From the NCBI GenBank assembly GCA_037039925.1, contig JAXRKP010000324.1, positions 56,001-120,000 of the forward strand: 64,000 nucleotides of DNA. The letters run 5' to 3'. Every line of letters begins with the position of its first letter. The first letter of the stretch is position 1. Source of the DNA: Doris montereyensis. Taxonomy: Eukaryota; Mollusca; Gastropoda; Nudibranchia; Dorididae. Positions 1 to 10,372 of the stretch are shown here, piece after piece. Under the pieces are notes generated by a model that was not told the DNA's origin, did not search any database, and saw nothing but the letters and a program-made list of their open reading frames with translations. Both the position numbers and the translations under genes were made by a program.

Positions 1-31
1 GTTAAAGCTGTACATGTCGTGCAAAAACTCC

Positions 32-150
32 AACTTATTCTATTTAGATAAACATCTTATACACAAAATTGTAACTTATTCTATTTAGATAAACATCTTA
101 TACTCAAAGTTGTAACTTATTCTTTTTAGATGAACATCTCATTCTCAAAG
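32..150. repeat. Short tandem repeat, 40-41 bp unit, about 3 copies
   Basis: The block starting AACTTATTCTATTTAGATAA recurs at 32, 73 and 113, so the period is 40-41 bp. The third copy is diverged (CTTTTTAGATGAACATC). No coding potential is seen. It lies downstream of the minus-strand exon at 0.8-1.4 kb. Confidence 0.8.
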
Positions 151-833
151 ACTGACACATGCAAAGAGAAACAAAAAATGACCACACTCGCCTCCCCCCA
201 CTGCATGTGTAACAAAAAAAACAAAACAAAAAATGCAAGGAATCTATAATATGTTTGGTAAAAGTAATATTTGAAACCATTCAAATTTCTTTCTTCCAAT
301 AATCCCAACACCATTCAGTTGTCCCAAAAGATCAACCATCTTTTCTAATTTCTGAACATTCTTTTTATAAAGGTAAAAATGTCATTTTACAAAGACAAAC
401 ATTTTTCTGACTTCCAGATTAAGAAAAAAAGAAAGAAAAAGAAAATGAACAAATTATTAACTAGCGGACAATTGTGAAGGACTTCTAAAGGACCGCGACA
501 CAAACTAAAGGGAGAAATGTTGCACATCGCATTCTTCCTTGGACTACCAAGCACATCATTGCAGGTCTCAATCTTTCTGTCATGATTCTTATCTGACTTA
601 ATTGAATTTGCTTCCAACTATCAAGCTTCTTTCTTTCTCTTTCTTTCTCCTTCTCCTTTTTCTCTCTCTCTCTCTCCAGAGTTGGGTGTTCTCTGTACTA
701 CAAAAGTGATAATTTTTCACCATACCAGTGTAAACAAAAAGGTATGAAGTGAGTTAAACCTGGGTCTACAAATGATTTGGATTACTAGAGAGAGAAGGAG
801 AATGGAGGGGCACAAGCCAGTCCTGTGTCAATG
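151..833. other. Non-coding 3' flank of the FAM168-like exon
   Basis: AT-rich sequence with A-rich and pyrimidine-rich runs, including an uninterrupted (TC)n tract at about 660-677. In the minus-strand direction this is the sequence after the stop codon at 834-836, so part of it may be 3' UTR. I found no convincing polyadenylation signal and no other gene. Confidence 0.4.
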
Positions 834-1422
834 CTAGAACGGTGGTACGTAGGAGGCAGGCGTGTGGTATGGCGCCGGGGCGTTTCCTCCTGCTGTGGGA
901 ACGGAGTAGGCTGCCGGGTATGCAGCCACAGCTCCAAAGGGATAAGTCCTGGGGGCCTGTGTGGGCATGGTGGCCCCACCTGGAACTCCACCAGGAACCG
1001 CAGTGTAGCCGGCAGCGATCAGTGGAGCTCCTGCTTGGACTGGTGCCGAAAAGTGAGAGGGCGGAGCATTGCGAGGCGTCAGCGCCGTTTGGTAGCCAAC
1101 AGTCGGATATTGTCCTGTCGATATGTAAGCGTGGCTTGAAGTAGGGATGGTGGCGAGGCCAGCATAAGGCAGGAAGTATAAGCTGGGGACATGGCAGCGC
1201 CAAAGCCCGGGTGGCCGGGGCTGGAGACAACAGCGTAGGCCTGTGGGCCGGCCGTGTACCTGGGAGCGGCTGCTAGTCCAGGTGGCAGTCCATGCTGGGC
1301 TTGTGCATAACCAGCGGCTGCCGGCCCATATGGGCTTGGGCGGGAACATAGATATTGGCTGCTTGTTTTTCTTGATTTATTCCAGCAGGACTTCCATTAG
1401 GAGGGACCGCAGAGTAATACAT
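834..1422 (-). CDS. Terminal exon of a Pro/Ala/Tyr-rich protein, FAM168-like (frame broken twice)
   Basis: Read on the minus strand from about 1422, three frames join into one Pro/Ala/Tyr/Gly-rich protein end. It begins MYYSAVPPNGSPAGINQ, continues PYGPAAAGYAQAQHGLPP, and ends APYHTPASYVPPF before TAG at 834-836. Moving between frames needs one added base near 1330-1336 (a CCC run where CCCC would keep the frame) and one near 1168-1180. Both shifts go the same way, as expected for missing bases in a consensus. The ending TPASYVPPF resembles the FAM168A/B ending (family knowledge: TPxYSYVPP plus an aromatic), and a PNGxPA element precedes it, so FAM168 is the best guess. A generic low-complexity tail of an RNA-binding protein is the main alternative. 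The coding frame cannot run upstream past the TGA in AATTGAAAG just before the first ATG. Either an acceptor AAAG lies directly before the ATG, or the ATG is a start. Local GC is far above the surroundings, which supports real coding sequence. Confidence 0.5.
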
Positions 1423-1431
1423 CTTTCAATT

Positions 1432-1904
1432 CTGGAGAATTGCAAAAATAATAACAGTACCATTAACAATGGATTTGTATTAGCATCCACTAAACTGAAA
1501 GTAAAAGAAAAAATACTCCATGGCACTTTATAGATGGCAACGTCAGTTTGTACAAACAATAGGCTATTTCAGGCATGGAACATACATTACAGCTAGTCAA
1601 AAAATATTATGATTTCAATTTCAAAACAGTAAAAATAAAATAAAATTACAGAGACAAATCAAAAGCTACTATGCCAATGCAAATAAAGTTTCTTGATCTT
1701 AAGGGGACATGAATTTGTACAGGAAATATCTATCATCTGTTTTTAATTCATTGTTTAGACAAAACATTTCTAAACGTGATTTCACCAAGACAATAGCTCA
1801 AATGCTTTCAGTTTCTTTTTGTGTGAATATTTCAAATATATGGAGGTAAGGCAGGTAAGGCAGTAAGGCAGGTAAGGCAGGAGAGGATTTGATCTGATAT
1901 TACC
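1432..1904. other. Non-coding stretch with a small GTAAGGCAG repeat
   Basis: This would be the intron upstream of the minus-strand exon; a TTCTCCAG acceptor-like site sits at its edge (about 1432-1437). At about 1845-1882 a 9-10 bp unit GGTAAGGCA is repeated four to five times. Nothing else is recognised. Confidence 0.4.
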
Positions 1905-2205
1905 CACATCCACAACTAAGGTGACCTCAGGGGTTTAGGTAGAATTTTAAATTTTGCATGGACTGCCCTGTAAGCTGCAATGGGATCTTTAACGGGCTCA
2001 GTGTTGTCATCTGCACAGGGACCTTCTTATCGGCCGTCTCCGATGGGACTAGGTGTCAATCCACCTACCTGGACCAGGGAGGATATGTTTTACTCAAAAC
2101 AACTCTAGAAAACTTTTCAACCTGTCAAGGCTTGAACCCATGACAATTTGGTTAAGACACTGACGGACTCTGGACTACCGTGTCCTCTCTACACGTGTAG
2201 GTAAA
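1905..2205. repeat. Decayed dispersed repeat of molluscan type
   Basis: The stretch contains ATCTTTAACGGGCTCAGTG, then CTGCACAGGGACCTTCTTAT, then CCGATGGGACTAGGTGTC, and near its end CTTGAACCCATGAC and CTGGACTACCGTGTCC. This order matches a dispersed repeat I recall from gastropod sequences, whose end resembles a reversed tRNA B-box (GGTTCGAACCC). The family name is not known to me and the copy is diverged. The 61-codon open frame inside it is not a gene. Confidence 0.4.
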
Positions 2206-3109
2206 AAAAAAGAAGATAAAATTTGGGTAAAAAAAGGATAAAATTTGGCAAAATTAGCCTTGAGATATGGCACTGGTTTCCAGTGATACTATACTGGGAT
2301 TTCCCAGCCTAAGATATAACAAGTTCCTTTGAAGCGTCATTAAAAATACCCAACTCAGGAAAAAGTCTGTTCCTCTGTGGCGTCCTTGAAAAGAAACCAA
2401 ACAAGCCAAGATAAAACCCATTCTCAAGTGAACCAAATTTCCCTCTGGGATGAAATAAAGTATTTGATTGAATCGAATCAAAGTTTTTTTTTTAGTATTA
2501 TTGGTGTCCTTAAAATCAAAATTATTACCATTGTATTACAAGAAAATTTGCACCACCCCCTCCCCATCTCACTCTGAGTGAAATTTAGCGCTTGTAGGAG
2601 GATTTATAACATACATCTTAAATTAATGCATATAAAATAACTCACATCTTGAAGTCACTGAAAGACTTCAAAGATCAGATGGCACCTGTCTGTGAAAGAA
2701 AAAAGAATGTGATGAAATATATGTAAAATTATTTCACCCTGAATCTATACTCATCAAAAGGAACAATTACGACATTGACATCTCTGTACCCTATCTCCTC
2801 TGTAAAGGCTGAATGGGCAGCTTTGGGCTTTAGACAGTATAGTATTGATCTCCTTAAATCTGGCTGATTAAAATTTAAGAGAAAATTTGAATTGAGATAA
2901 AAGCTTTGAATATTTCTGTTTACTACTTTCTTTGGCAGTTTATTGAAACTAATTTGTACTTGAAATAGTATCGACTGCTTCTACTATCTATCCTGCCGGT
3001 TAGAGACTAAATACTACAACTAAAATTGAGTTCAAGACGTTCTCATGATTATTACTAATAATGTCATTTAAAAAGCACGCGAGATGCAGTCACATTTGTA
3101 TCTATTATG
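2206..3109. other. Non-coding AT-rich stretch
   Basis: No supported gene. At 2646-2689 on the minus strand there is a 44-base segment with a good acceptor (TTTTTTCTTTCACAG) and donor (GTGAGT), but all three frames contain stops, so it could only be an untranslated exon or chance. Confidence 0.35.
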
Positions 3110-4520
3110 TCACGGTGATCCTGTGGGGCCAACCATCTCCTATCAGGTACGCCCACAGGGTTGCGGATCTAGATATAGAGGTTAGCTGTGAATAACGAAT
3201 AAGCATTCGTGGATAATCTGGCGCTGGTCATAGAGGGTGGGATGGAGTTGGAAAATGGGAACTCAGCTCTAAGAAAATACCCCAACATACCCACATAAAT
3301 GACTAGCAAGTGAATCAAGGTGCCTTTGGTAGATAGATCTCGTTAGCCTGGTAAGGTAGTCTATCTAGGAGAAAAAACTCCCAATTTCAAACCATGGGCA
3401 GACAGGGCTCATTAACCTGGGAGGGTAGCCTGTCTAGGGGTGAATCTCCAAAATAAATCCTGATCCTCCTAGACAGGGGTTAGGAGTGGGGCCAGCAACC
3501 CTACCCTGCAAAAATCAGCATTGCTACAGAAACGTCAACAAAGAATCTAGTCAGGCCAACCTTGGGCACAGTTGGTGCCCTTCAATAGTGTCAGGGATGC
3601 ACACCACCTCCCTGGGACAATGGAGAGTGCAATATGAAGCCTAGCAGACCGATCCACCTTCTTAACCCAAGGAAAATCTCCAGAATTGGCACCTGGAATG
3701 TTCCTACTATGTATGAGACAGAAAAGTGCTCACAAATAGCCTCAGAATTCAGGAATTATCAACTGGATAATCTTGGAATCAGTGAAACTCATTGGATAGG
3801 ATTAGAAGAAACAAAATTGATAACCGGTGAAACTATAATTTATTCAAGAATCACTGACAACCATGCAACCCACTCTGGAGGAGATGGTTTTATGTTATCA
3901 AGAAAAACCCAAAACTCACTTATTTCATGGAAACCAATGGGACCTCGGATTATATCAGCCACTTTTAGAACCAGCAACCGGCGAATAAATCTAAATGTCA
4001 TCCAATGCTATGCCCCAACAAATGACAAGAAGGAAGATATGAAAGTAGATTTCTATGAGCAGCTCATGTAGAAGAAAAGCTGGAAGACATCAAGTCAAGG
4101 ACATTTCAATCGTAATGGGAGATTTCAACGCCAAAATAGGGATGACAACAAAGGATTTGAAGAAGTCATGGGAAAGCACGGATTAGGGACAATGAATGAA
4201 AACGGATAATCTTTTATGGACATGTGTGCAATCTACAACCTTATGATAAGAGGCAGTCTTTTCAAACATAAAAGGATACACCTTACCACTTGGATTTCAC
4301 CTGATCAAAAGACACAGAACCAAATTGACCATCTGTGTATCAACAAATGATTTAAATCCTCTCTCAGCGATGTTAAAGTTCATCGAGGACCACGACCTTG
4401 TTATAGGGAAAGTAAAATTTAGACTGAAACGATACGATACAGACACACCAACAACTATAACCAAGAGGAAATACGTTGTCAGCCTTCAAAGGAAGAAAAG
4501 AAAAAGAAGAATTTTCTCTC
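3110..4520 (+). mobile_element. 5' fragment of an RTE-type LINE (endonuclease end)
   Basis: An untranslated leader with the near-repeated phrase CTCATTAACCTGGGAGGGTA / CTCGTTAGCCTGGTAAGGTA is followed from 3634 by an apurinic-type endonuclease domain. Visible motifs are ISRIGTWNVPTMYETEK, LGISETHWIG (catalytic Glu region) and INLNVIQCYAPTNDKKEDM. The frame closes at 4069-4071. The similarity continues in shifted frames (VMGDFNAKIG-like near 4117-4140, then a FRLKRYDTD linker to about 4520). This is the type of LINE often annotated as craniofacial development protein 2-like. The reverse transcriptase part is missing, so the copy is truncated and dead. Confidence 0.8.
3634..4071 (+). pseudogene. 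LINE endonuclease domain, truncated (145 codons)
   Basis: Open frame covering the N-terminal half of the exonuclease-endonuclease-phosphatase fold. GTWNV and SETHW are the first two conserved blocks of non-LTR retrotransposon endonucleases. The frame stops before the GDFN and SDHxLV blocks, which lie downstream in other frames with stops, so it cannot give an active enzyme. It lies within the RTE-type element and is not a host gene. Confidence 0.8.
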
Positions 4521-7150
4521 GCAGTTAGTGTTCTGTGCCTCATCTACTTCTCTTACCTCGGGCACAACACACACGACTCAAGGGGAATCGTTACATTTTG
4601 TTTGTTTGTTGTTTTTTTTAATACGTATTTTGCCTCATTTACGATTGGGTCTGCCTTTAATATGCTTTCCTCTCTATTTCAAGTGGTTGAAGTCTGTGCA
4701 TGCCTGGAATTCCCGCTGCGTGCTTTCTTTGACACCAACTAGACCTATAACTTTAATGAAGACACAATCTCTCTCTCTCTCTCTCTCATCCTCCTCTCTC
4801 TACTCTCTCCTTTTTCCTCTCTCAGACACATGCATACATACACTCACATACAAGAATTTAGGTAGAGCATCCTGATCAATGCAGACACCAGTACAATAGT
4901 ATTGTATCATAATATTATTCCAGGTCGGCCTCTTACTATTACTACTACATAAGTATTGATTTTTTACAATGTCGCGTCACTTTAGCGCTGTTCACATACT
5001 CTTGGTAGAAAGTTCTGGGCTTGACTTGAACTAAGGAAATGAGGCTACTTTGATTTTAGCTGACAATGTATAATATCTGAGACTCCAATTGTGGGTGGTT
5101 GGCGAGTGCAACTGGTAGGTTCTACTTATTTGCTTTCCCTCTTTCATCTATCTTTTATCGTACTGTTTCCTCTTAATTCACCCTGAGCTCGATGGATGCG
5201 GTGGAGACGGTAAATTGAATGAAAAAAAAAAAAAAAAACAAATGGACAGGTACCCATGTCATGAAGAAACTCGATCCTGGTCAAACCAACCGCCACTAAA
5301 TCAGGTTAGTAAGGCGGCTGATGACGGTATTCGGGAGACGGGTGGGTGTGGGAGGGAAAGCGGCGCCCACACTCGTTCCACGAAATTTAAGGACATTGCA
5401 GACAATTTTCTCAAATTTGAGGAGTATATATTTTATACATTTTGTTTTAGGAGATTTGAGGAGACTACGAGGCCTGACCCACAACCTTTGCCTCTGGACT
5501 ATTGAGTCCCCAGAAGAAAGAGACCAAATAAAATCTACTAGAAAGGGAAATTAACATTGGCAGTATAAAAAATTTACCTGATCGTCTAGACTGTAAACAC
5601 ATCTGTCCCTTCCAGGAAATGAAATATGTCCAAACTTCAGGTCAACAAAAGAAGATCTTCAAAGAGAGGAGCAAAACATTGAAAGAAAATTATAAACTAA
5701 AAATGAAACTTCTTTGCAAACTTACAACACAACTACTACTACTACAAATCAGAAACAACATGTACCGCAATGCATTCGATCATGAAGTCAATGTCCAGAG
5801 GTCATGATGATAATCCTTTACCAATTGATAATGGTGATAATGAAACGTACAGGCCTTTTCAGAAAAAATAAATCAAAACAAACTCCTGGCTTGTCTAGGT
5901 CTCTTCCCTCTATGCCTAGATCTAGTTAAATAGTAACAGCATCCCATCTACTTTTAATACATTGGTAGATCTATGACACAGCGATAGCTCAAAACTCCAA
6001 CAAGCAAAAGACTCACTGGGGTACAATGACTTCTTCATGGTGTCGTCACTGTGAAATACCACTTTGTTCCAACACTTGTTTTAAGAAGTACCCTACCGTT
6101 AATTTTTTGGCTCTAAGCCTGTTGAGTTCATTTTCTGTTAATTAAAAGACTGGTGAGTCAAATCAACTTTATGCCTTGTTTTCATCATCTGACATCTTTT
6201 TTGTAGATGGACGTGGTGTATTGTGTGAATAGTGTCTCTGTCCAAAATAGATTTTTAGTTTCTCAATAATGTCATCCTTTCACCCATCCCCAATCTTACA
6301 ATATAATGACACTTAGCCAACTTTTATCAGTGGTAATATAAAGTTTGATCTCTTATGAACACTGTGTTCAAACATGAAGGGAAAGTAAAAATAAATTAAA
6401 AAGTTATGAACTTTTTAAACGCCATACTCTTGTGTCAGACCTTCGGTAGTTTATGAGTTAAAGAACAACACCATAAGTTACGGCATAGATCATCAATCAC
6501 AAAGGATCAAAATCTTTTCTTGATTCGAGATGTGCGCTGGTAAAGATGCCATTTGTTCACCTTCGGATGGGAGAGCTTAAGGAATTGTTTTGGTATATTT
6601 CTTGCAGACTTGCCAACTCATGTAGCAGGTCTTGTTTATTTCAAAGACCTGAAAAACCTATTTTACCTATTTTCTAAAACAAACATGCTTATCGTGTAGT
6701 TGAGAAGCCCAAGTAAGCGCTTCCGTTGTGTCACACATAAACCTTTTTAGTAATACATCAAAATCAAGGAAAGAAAAAACATTTTTTTACTTCATCTAGA
6801 TCTCTAGTTAGATCTAGAAGAAGAGTTTTTGTCATAATCCCTAACCCTCATTCCCCTCCAAACGCTCTTCCAATGTCGTGCAAGTACTTTGATCTCTGCA
6901 TGACATCAAAGCATGCTTCCATGCTCCGACTTTGTGGTACATGTACCCACTTTGAGGATTTATACACGTGGAACAAATGTATTTAAAGATGCATTTGAAA
7001 CATTCTCTCTTTTTTTGGGTCTGTCTTTGTTTACCTGTCTAACCTGGTCTGTCAGTCTATCTCCCTAATATTAAAGTCATGTGTAATGCTAAGTCATGCC
7101 TTACTGTCACAGCTTTGATGTTTCATGTAAGTCTAGTTTCACAGTATGCC
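4521..7150. other. Long non-coding stretch without recognised gene
   Basis: I find no exon or mobile element I can name in this 2.6 kb. It holds a (CT)n tract at about 4768-4788 and an A run at 5221-5238. Short open frames at 5215-5505 and 5619-5807 are low-complexity or unconserved-looking. AGATCTAG-type words are scattered through 5900-6850. Confidence 0.4.
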
Positions 7151-7194
7151 ACCTTGTGTGTGTGTGTGTGAGAGAGAGAGAGGGGGGGAGAGGT

Positions 7195-7279
<85 letters not shown>
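7151..7279. repeat. Compound (TG)n-(GA)n microsatellite
   Basis: A (TG)n run at about 7153-7170 passes into (AG)n, interrupted by GGGGGGGAG and GGTAGTG. A pure (AG)n tract of about 70 bases then ends in a G8 run near 7272-7279. Open frames here encode only Arg-Glu or Ser-Leu repeats. Confidence 0.95.
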
Positions 7280-8216
7280 CAACCTCACATACTTCCTTTC
7301 TTTATATCCCACAAAAACCAAGCCCCAACATTTTATCTCACCCCTTCAAAATAAACCCTCTTTATCATCAGGCTTTGCTTGGGACCTGACTTCAGAACTC
7401 CTTCCCAGAATATAGATTCTAGATCTAGAATTTACCTGGACTATACCACTATCAAAAACATGCAACCAAGCTGTGGTTTTTCAATATAGAATTTAGATCT
7501 ATATATGATATGTTGCGATGCTCCAACCCTATAAATTGACAAACTACGCTTTGCTTTGCTTCCATCCAGTTCCAATGGTCGATTGGGGACTGGGTCACAT
7601 CCGTCCAGATTTGATTTGTCGGTCCATTTTTTAGATCAGATGAAGATGGAAAATAGAATGTTCAAAATGTTGATTATATTAATATACACTTGATAAATCA
7701 CTACAATAAGCGAGTATAGTGGAAATATAGGCTTGATTTTCACTTTAAATGACGACGAGGCTATACAGTTAGCAACATGGTGCATTTGTATTACAAAATA
7801 TAGCCTACTTGTTTTTGTTTTCTTCTCTACCATTGTTGAGCGAGCCTGACTGGTGTCAAGAATGTCATGCTCTTTGATCAATGCGAAAAGAAGCTTACAA
7901 GAGCTATCAAGTACCTTTCACTCAGACATACATTTCATCAATCTTAATTCTTTAATATGAAGGTGAGATTAATATAAATAAAGCTTGCAGCAATATGCTA
8001 TTATAGAGAAATGTTACTATTTCAAGGGCCCAATTTACTTACTCGATGAAGTTTACGGAAACAACAATGGCGACATATGACAGGGCAGCAGCAAGGAGTG
8101 ATATTCCTTGCCATTGGCCCATATTGGCTATTTAACAGTTACAGTAAAACTGCTAAAATAAAATACTTCTATAGAACGCAGTACAGCACAAGAACAGGAC
8201 TGAAATGGGGGGGGGT
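7280..8216. other. Non-coding stretch
   Basis: AT-rich, with AGATCTAGAAT-type words near 7410-7500. The 81-codon frame on the minus strand at 7636-7881 has no recognisable motif or splice context and is probably chance. Confidence 0.35.
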
Positions 8217-8913
8217 CAAGACAGGACGAAAGACAGAAGTGAATCACTTCAATTTCATTTCAAAAGATCGCTTCACACACAAGAGCTCAATATTATAAGC
8301 ATCACATCCTCTCAAACATCTCCTCTCGCATGCTTTGTGTGGTGCCCGATTCATTCTCAATAAGAAAAAAAATCTACCTACCAACACCATGTACCAATAT
8401 GGAGGCCATCAGTAGTGCGGAATAGTTTCAACATCAACAAGCACGGAAATTGGCCTTGCAATTAGGCCAATCAACCTAGTAGAAGAAGTTCGTTGAAGAA
8501 GAAGAAGAAGAAGAAAAGGGACGAGGAAAAGAAGAACAACAACACGTAGGTCTACCAGAAGAACAAGACAGGACGAAAGACAGAATTGAATCACTTCGAT
8601 TTCATTTCAAAAGATCGCTTCACACACAAGAGCTCAATATTATAAGCATCACATCCTCAAACATCTCCTCTCGCATCCTTTGTGTAGTGCCTGATTCCTT
8701 TTTAATAAGAAAAAATCTACCTACCAACACCATGTACCAATATGGAGGCCATCATTATTGCGGTATAGTTTCAACATCAACAAGCACAGAAATTGGCCTT
8801 GCAATTAGGCCAATCAGTTAGTAACTAGTAGAAGTTAATAGAAGAAGAGAAAAAAGAAGAAAGAGGGGGGGGGGAGAAGAACAACAACAAGTAGGTCTAC
8901 CAGAAGAACAAGA
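8217..8913. repeat. Tandem duplication of a 347-bp segment
   Basis: The segment starting CAAGACAGGACGAAAGACAG at 8217 recurs at 8564. The copies run in parallel through TCAAAAGATCGCTTCACACA, ACCATGTACCAATATGGAGG and TTGGCCTTGCAATTAGGCCA to GTAGGTCTACCAGAAGAACA, where a third start (8907 onward) fades into GAA-rich DNA. Differences are scattered substitutions and small indels in homopurine runs. No coding frame is shared by the copies. Confidence 0.85.
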
Positions 8914-9100
8914 GCAAGAAGAACAAAGAAATCAAGAACAAACAGCAAGAAGAAGAACAACAATAAAAAGTACAAAAGAATTTAAAAAAGGACAAGCACA
9001 AGAAGAGTAAATGAACAAGACCTCTCCCACTTCAAAGAACCCCAAGAAGAACGATTATAACAAGAAGACGAGGAAGAAGAAGAGGGGTATCGGAAGTGAT
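8465..9100. repeat. Purine-rich GAA/GAAC tract region
   Basis: Strong purine bias on the plus strand, with GAAGAAGAAGAAGAAG near 8495-8515 and long runs of GAAGAA, AACAACAA and AGAAGAG from 8830 to about 9095. It overlaps the 3' parts of the 347-bp duplication. It is not coding in any consistent frame. Confidence 0.75.
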
Positions 9101-10197
9101 GAGTGTGAGACGTATGGGGGGGGTCAGGACATGTGACATAGAAATGTTATAGAGGCCTAGATATCTATCAAACAAACGGCAAACTAAAAGGGTCTGGACA
9201 ACGCCTTCATAGATCTAATGCCCATAATGTCATTTATAGACCATTTTAACAAACGACAAGCGAAAAGGCTGACGAGGATTATCAACAACAGTCAGTTACA
9301 GACTTACAGGAATCAATATTATCGACCCACAAGATGTAACTGTGCTCCAACAGCGATCGATATCTACAAACAATAGGTTAGTTATGTGAAAAATCAGTGC
9401 TGCACAGAGAAAGCTGTTAAGAGTTTTACAGTATTCAACACCCTGTAGTTTTAAAGCGCAACAATGTAAACAGCCTAGATTCAGCGATTCAGTTTAGGCA
9501 GTGGGCGTTATATCGCTCATGTTGCCTCATGCGCTCACGAAACTGCGAGGCTCAACTTAATCAGCTCTTTATTTTCTTCTTTTGCTCTATAACCACAAAG
9601 ATGTCGCGCCGATTCTTCATTCTGCTTTCATTCACATTGTTCTATTTAGAAGGCGATCCATACTAATGCTAATATTAGTTTTATTAAGTTAATTTCTCTG
9701 CATCACAAGTACCGTAGGCATACGACATGCATTTGGTCTCACACATAAGCTTTACTTTCACAACATTTGAATGACAAGTTTATTTTGCTACGAGGCACAC
9801 ATTAAATTATTTGTTAGAGTAGTCTACGATGTTTTAAAACTTAATCTGACGGCGCCATAGCTAGGAAGATTATCCGGCATACTTCATCATTTATCATCAC
9901 TACTAATGTTTTGAGACGAACTTCAAAGTTTTTTTTCGATAGTCATTCAGACTGACATGGATTAAAAATTCAAACACGCAACACTGCATGTCGATTAAAA
10001 ATTAAGTTACGCAACACGCATGTCGCTACCAGTCTTATGGGAACACGGCGTTTTTACACCAAAGGTTCTAGATTACAATAGATACATGTGCACCACAGAC
10101 CAAATCTTACAGCGGAGAGTTAATCAGTTGATTTTCCCAAATGCGAAGCGAGGAAAAGCTTTAGAAAACAAACACAGCAACAACAAAACCTCTGTCT
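9101..10197. other. Non-coding stretch
   Basis: No gene supported. A short frame at 9601-9666 (MSRRFFILLSFTLFYLEGDPY) looks like a signal peptide and has a purine at -3, but it ends after 21 codons with no donor site before the stop. Confidence 0.35.
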
Positions 10198-10372
10198 TGC
10201 TTTCTTTCTTTAGAACTATCAGTTCTCATTCTACTTTTCGATGCATGAGCTTAGATATCCGAAATGATCTTTCTCCAGGCTGCTCTGTCCTCACATTTGA
10301 TGTTTACTTTTGTAAAATGTTACATTTCTTTGCTTTGATGCCTCTTTTATATCGTCATTCCGTGTCCCTTTC
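10198..10372 (-). mobile_element. 3' end fragment of the LINE family seen at 35-38 kb and 56-60 kb
   Basis: The text TTGCTTTCTTTCTTTAGAA, then GTTCTCATTCTACTTTTCGA, CGAAATGATCTTTCTCCAGG and GCCTCTTTTATATCGTCATT parallels the 3' ends of the two longer copies (from 35325 and 56420). It includes the CTTT tail that ends this LINE family. About 175 bp remain. The similarity fades just where the 55-bp minisatellite begins, so this is a strongly 5'-truncated, diverged copy. The 124-codon plus-strand frame across it is a by-product. Confidence 0.75.

Noticed and set aside
2646..2689. 44-base exon with good splice signals on the minus strand
   Set aside because: All three frames have stops; it could be an untranslated exon, but there is no transcript evidence.
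7096..7389. 97-codon frame rich in Arg-Glu
   Set aside because: It is a translation of the (GA)n microsatellite.
9601..9666. 21-codon signal-peptide-like frame (MSRRFFILLSFTLFYLEGDPY)
   Set aside because: It is too short, and there is no GT donor before its stop to join it to a mature protein.
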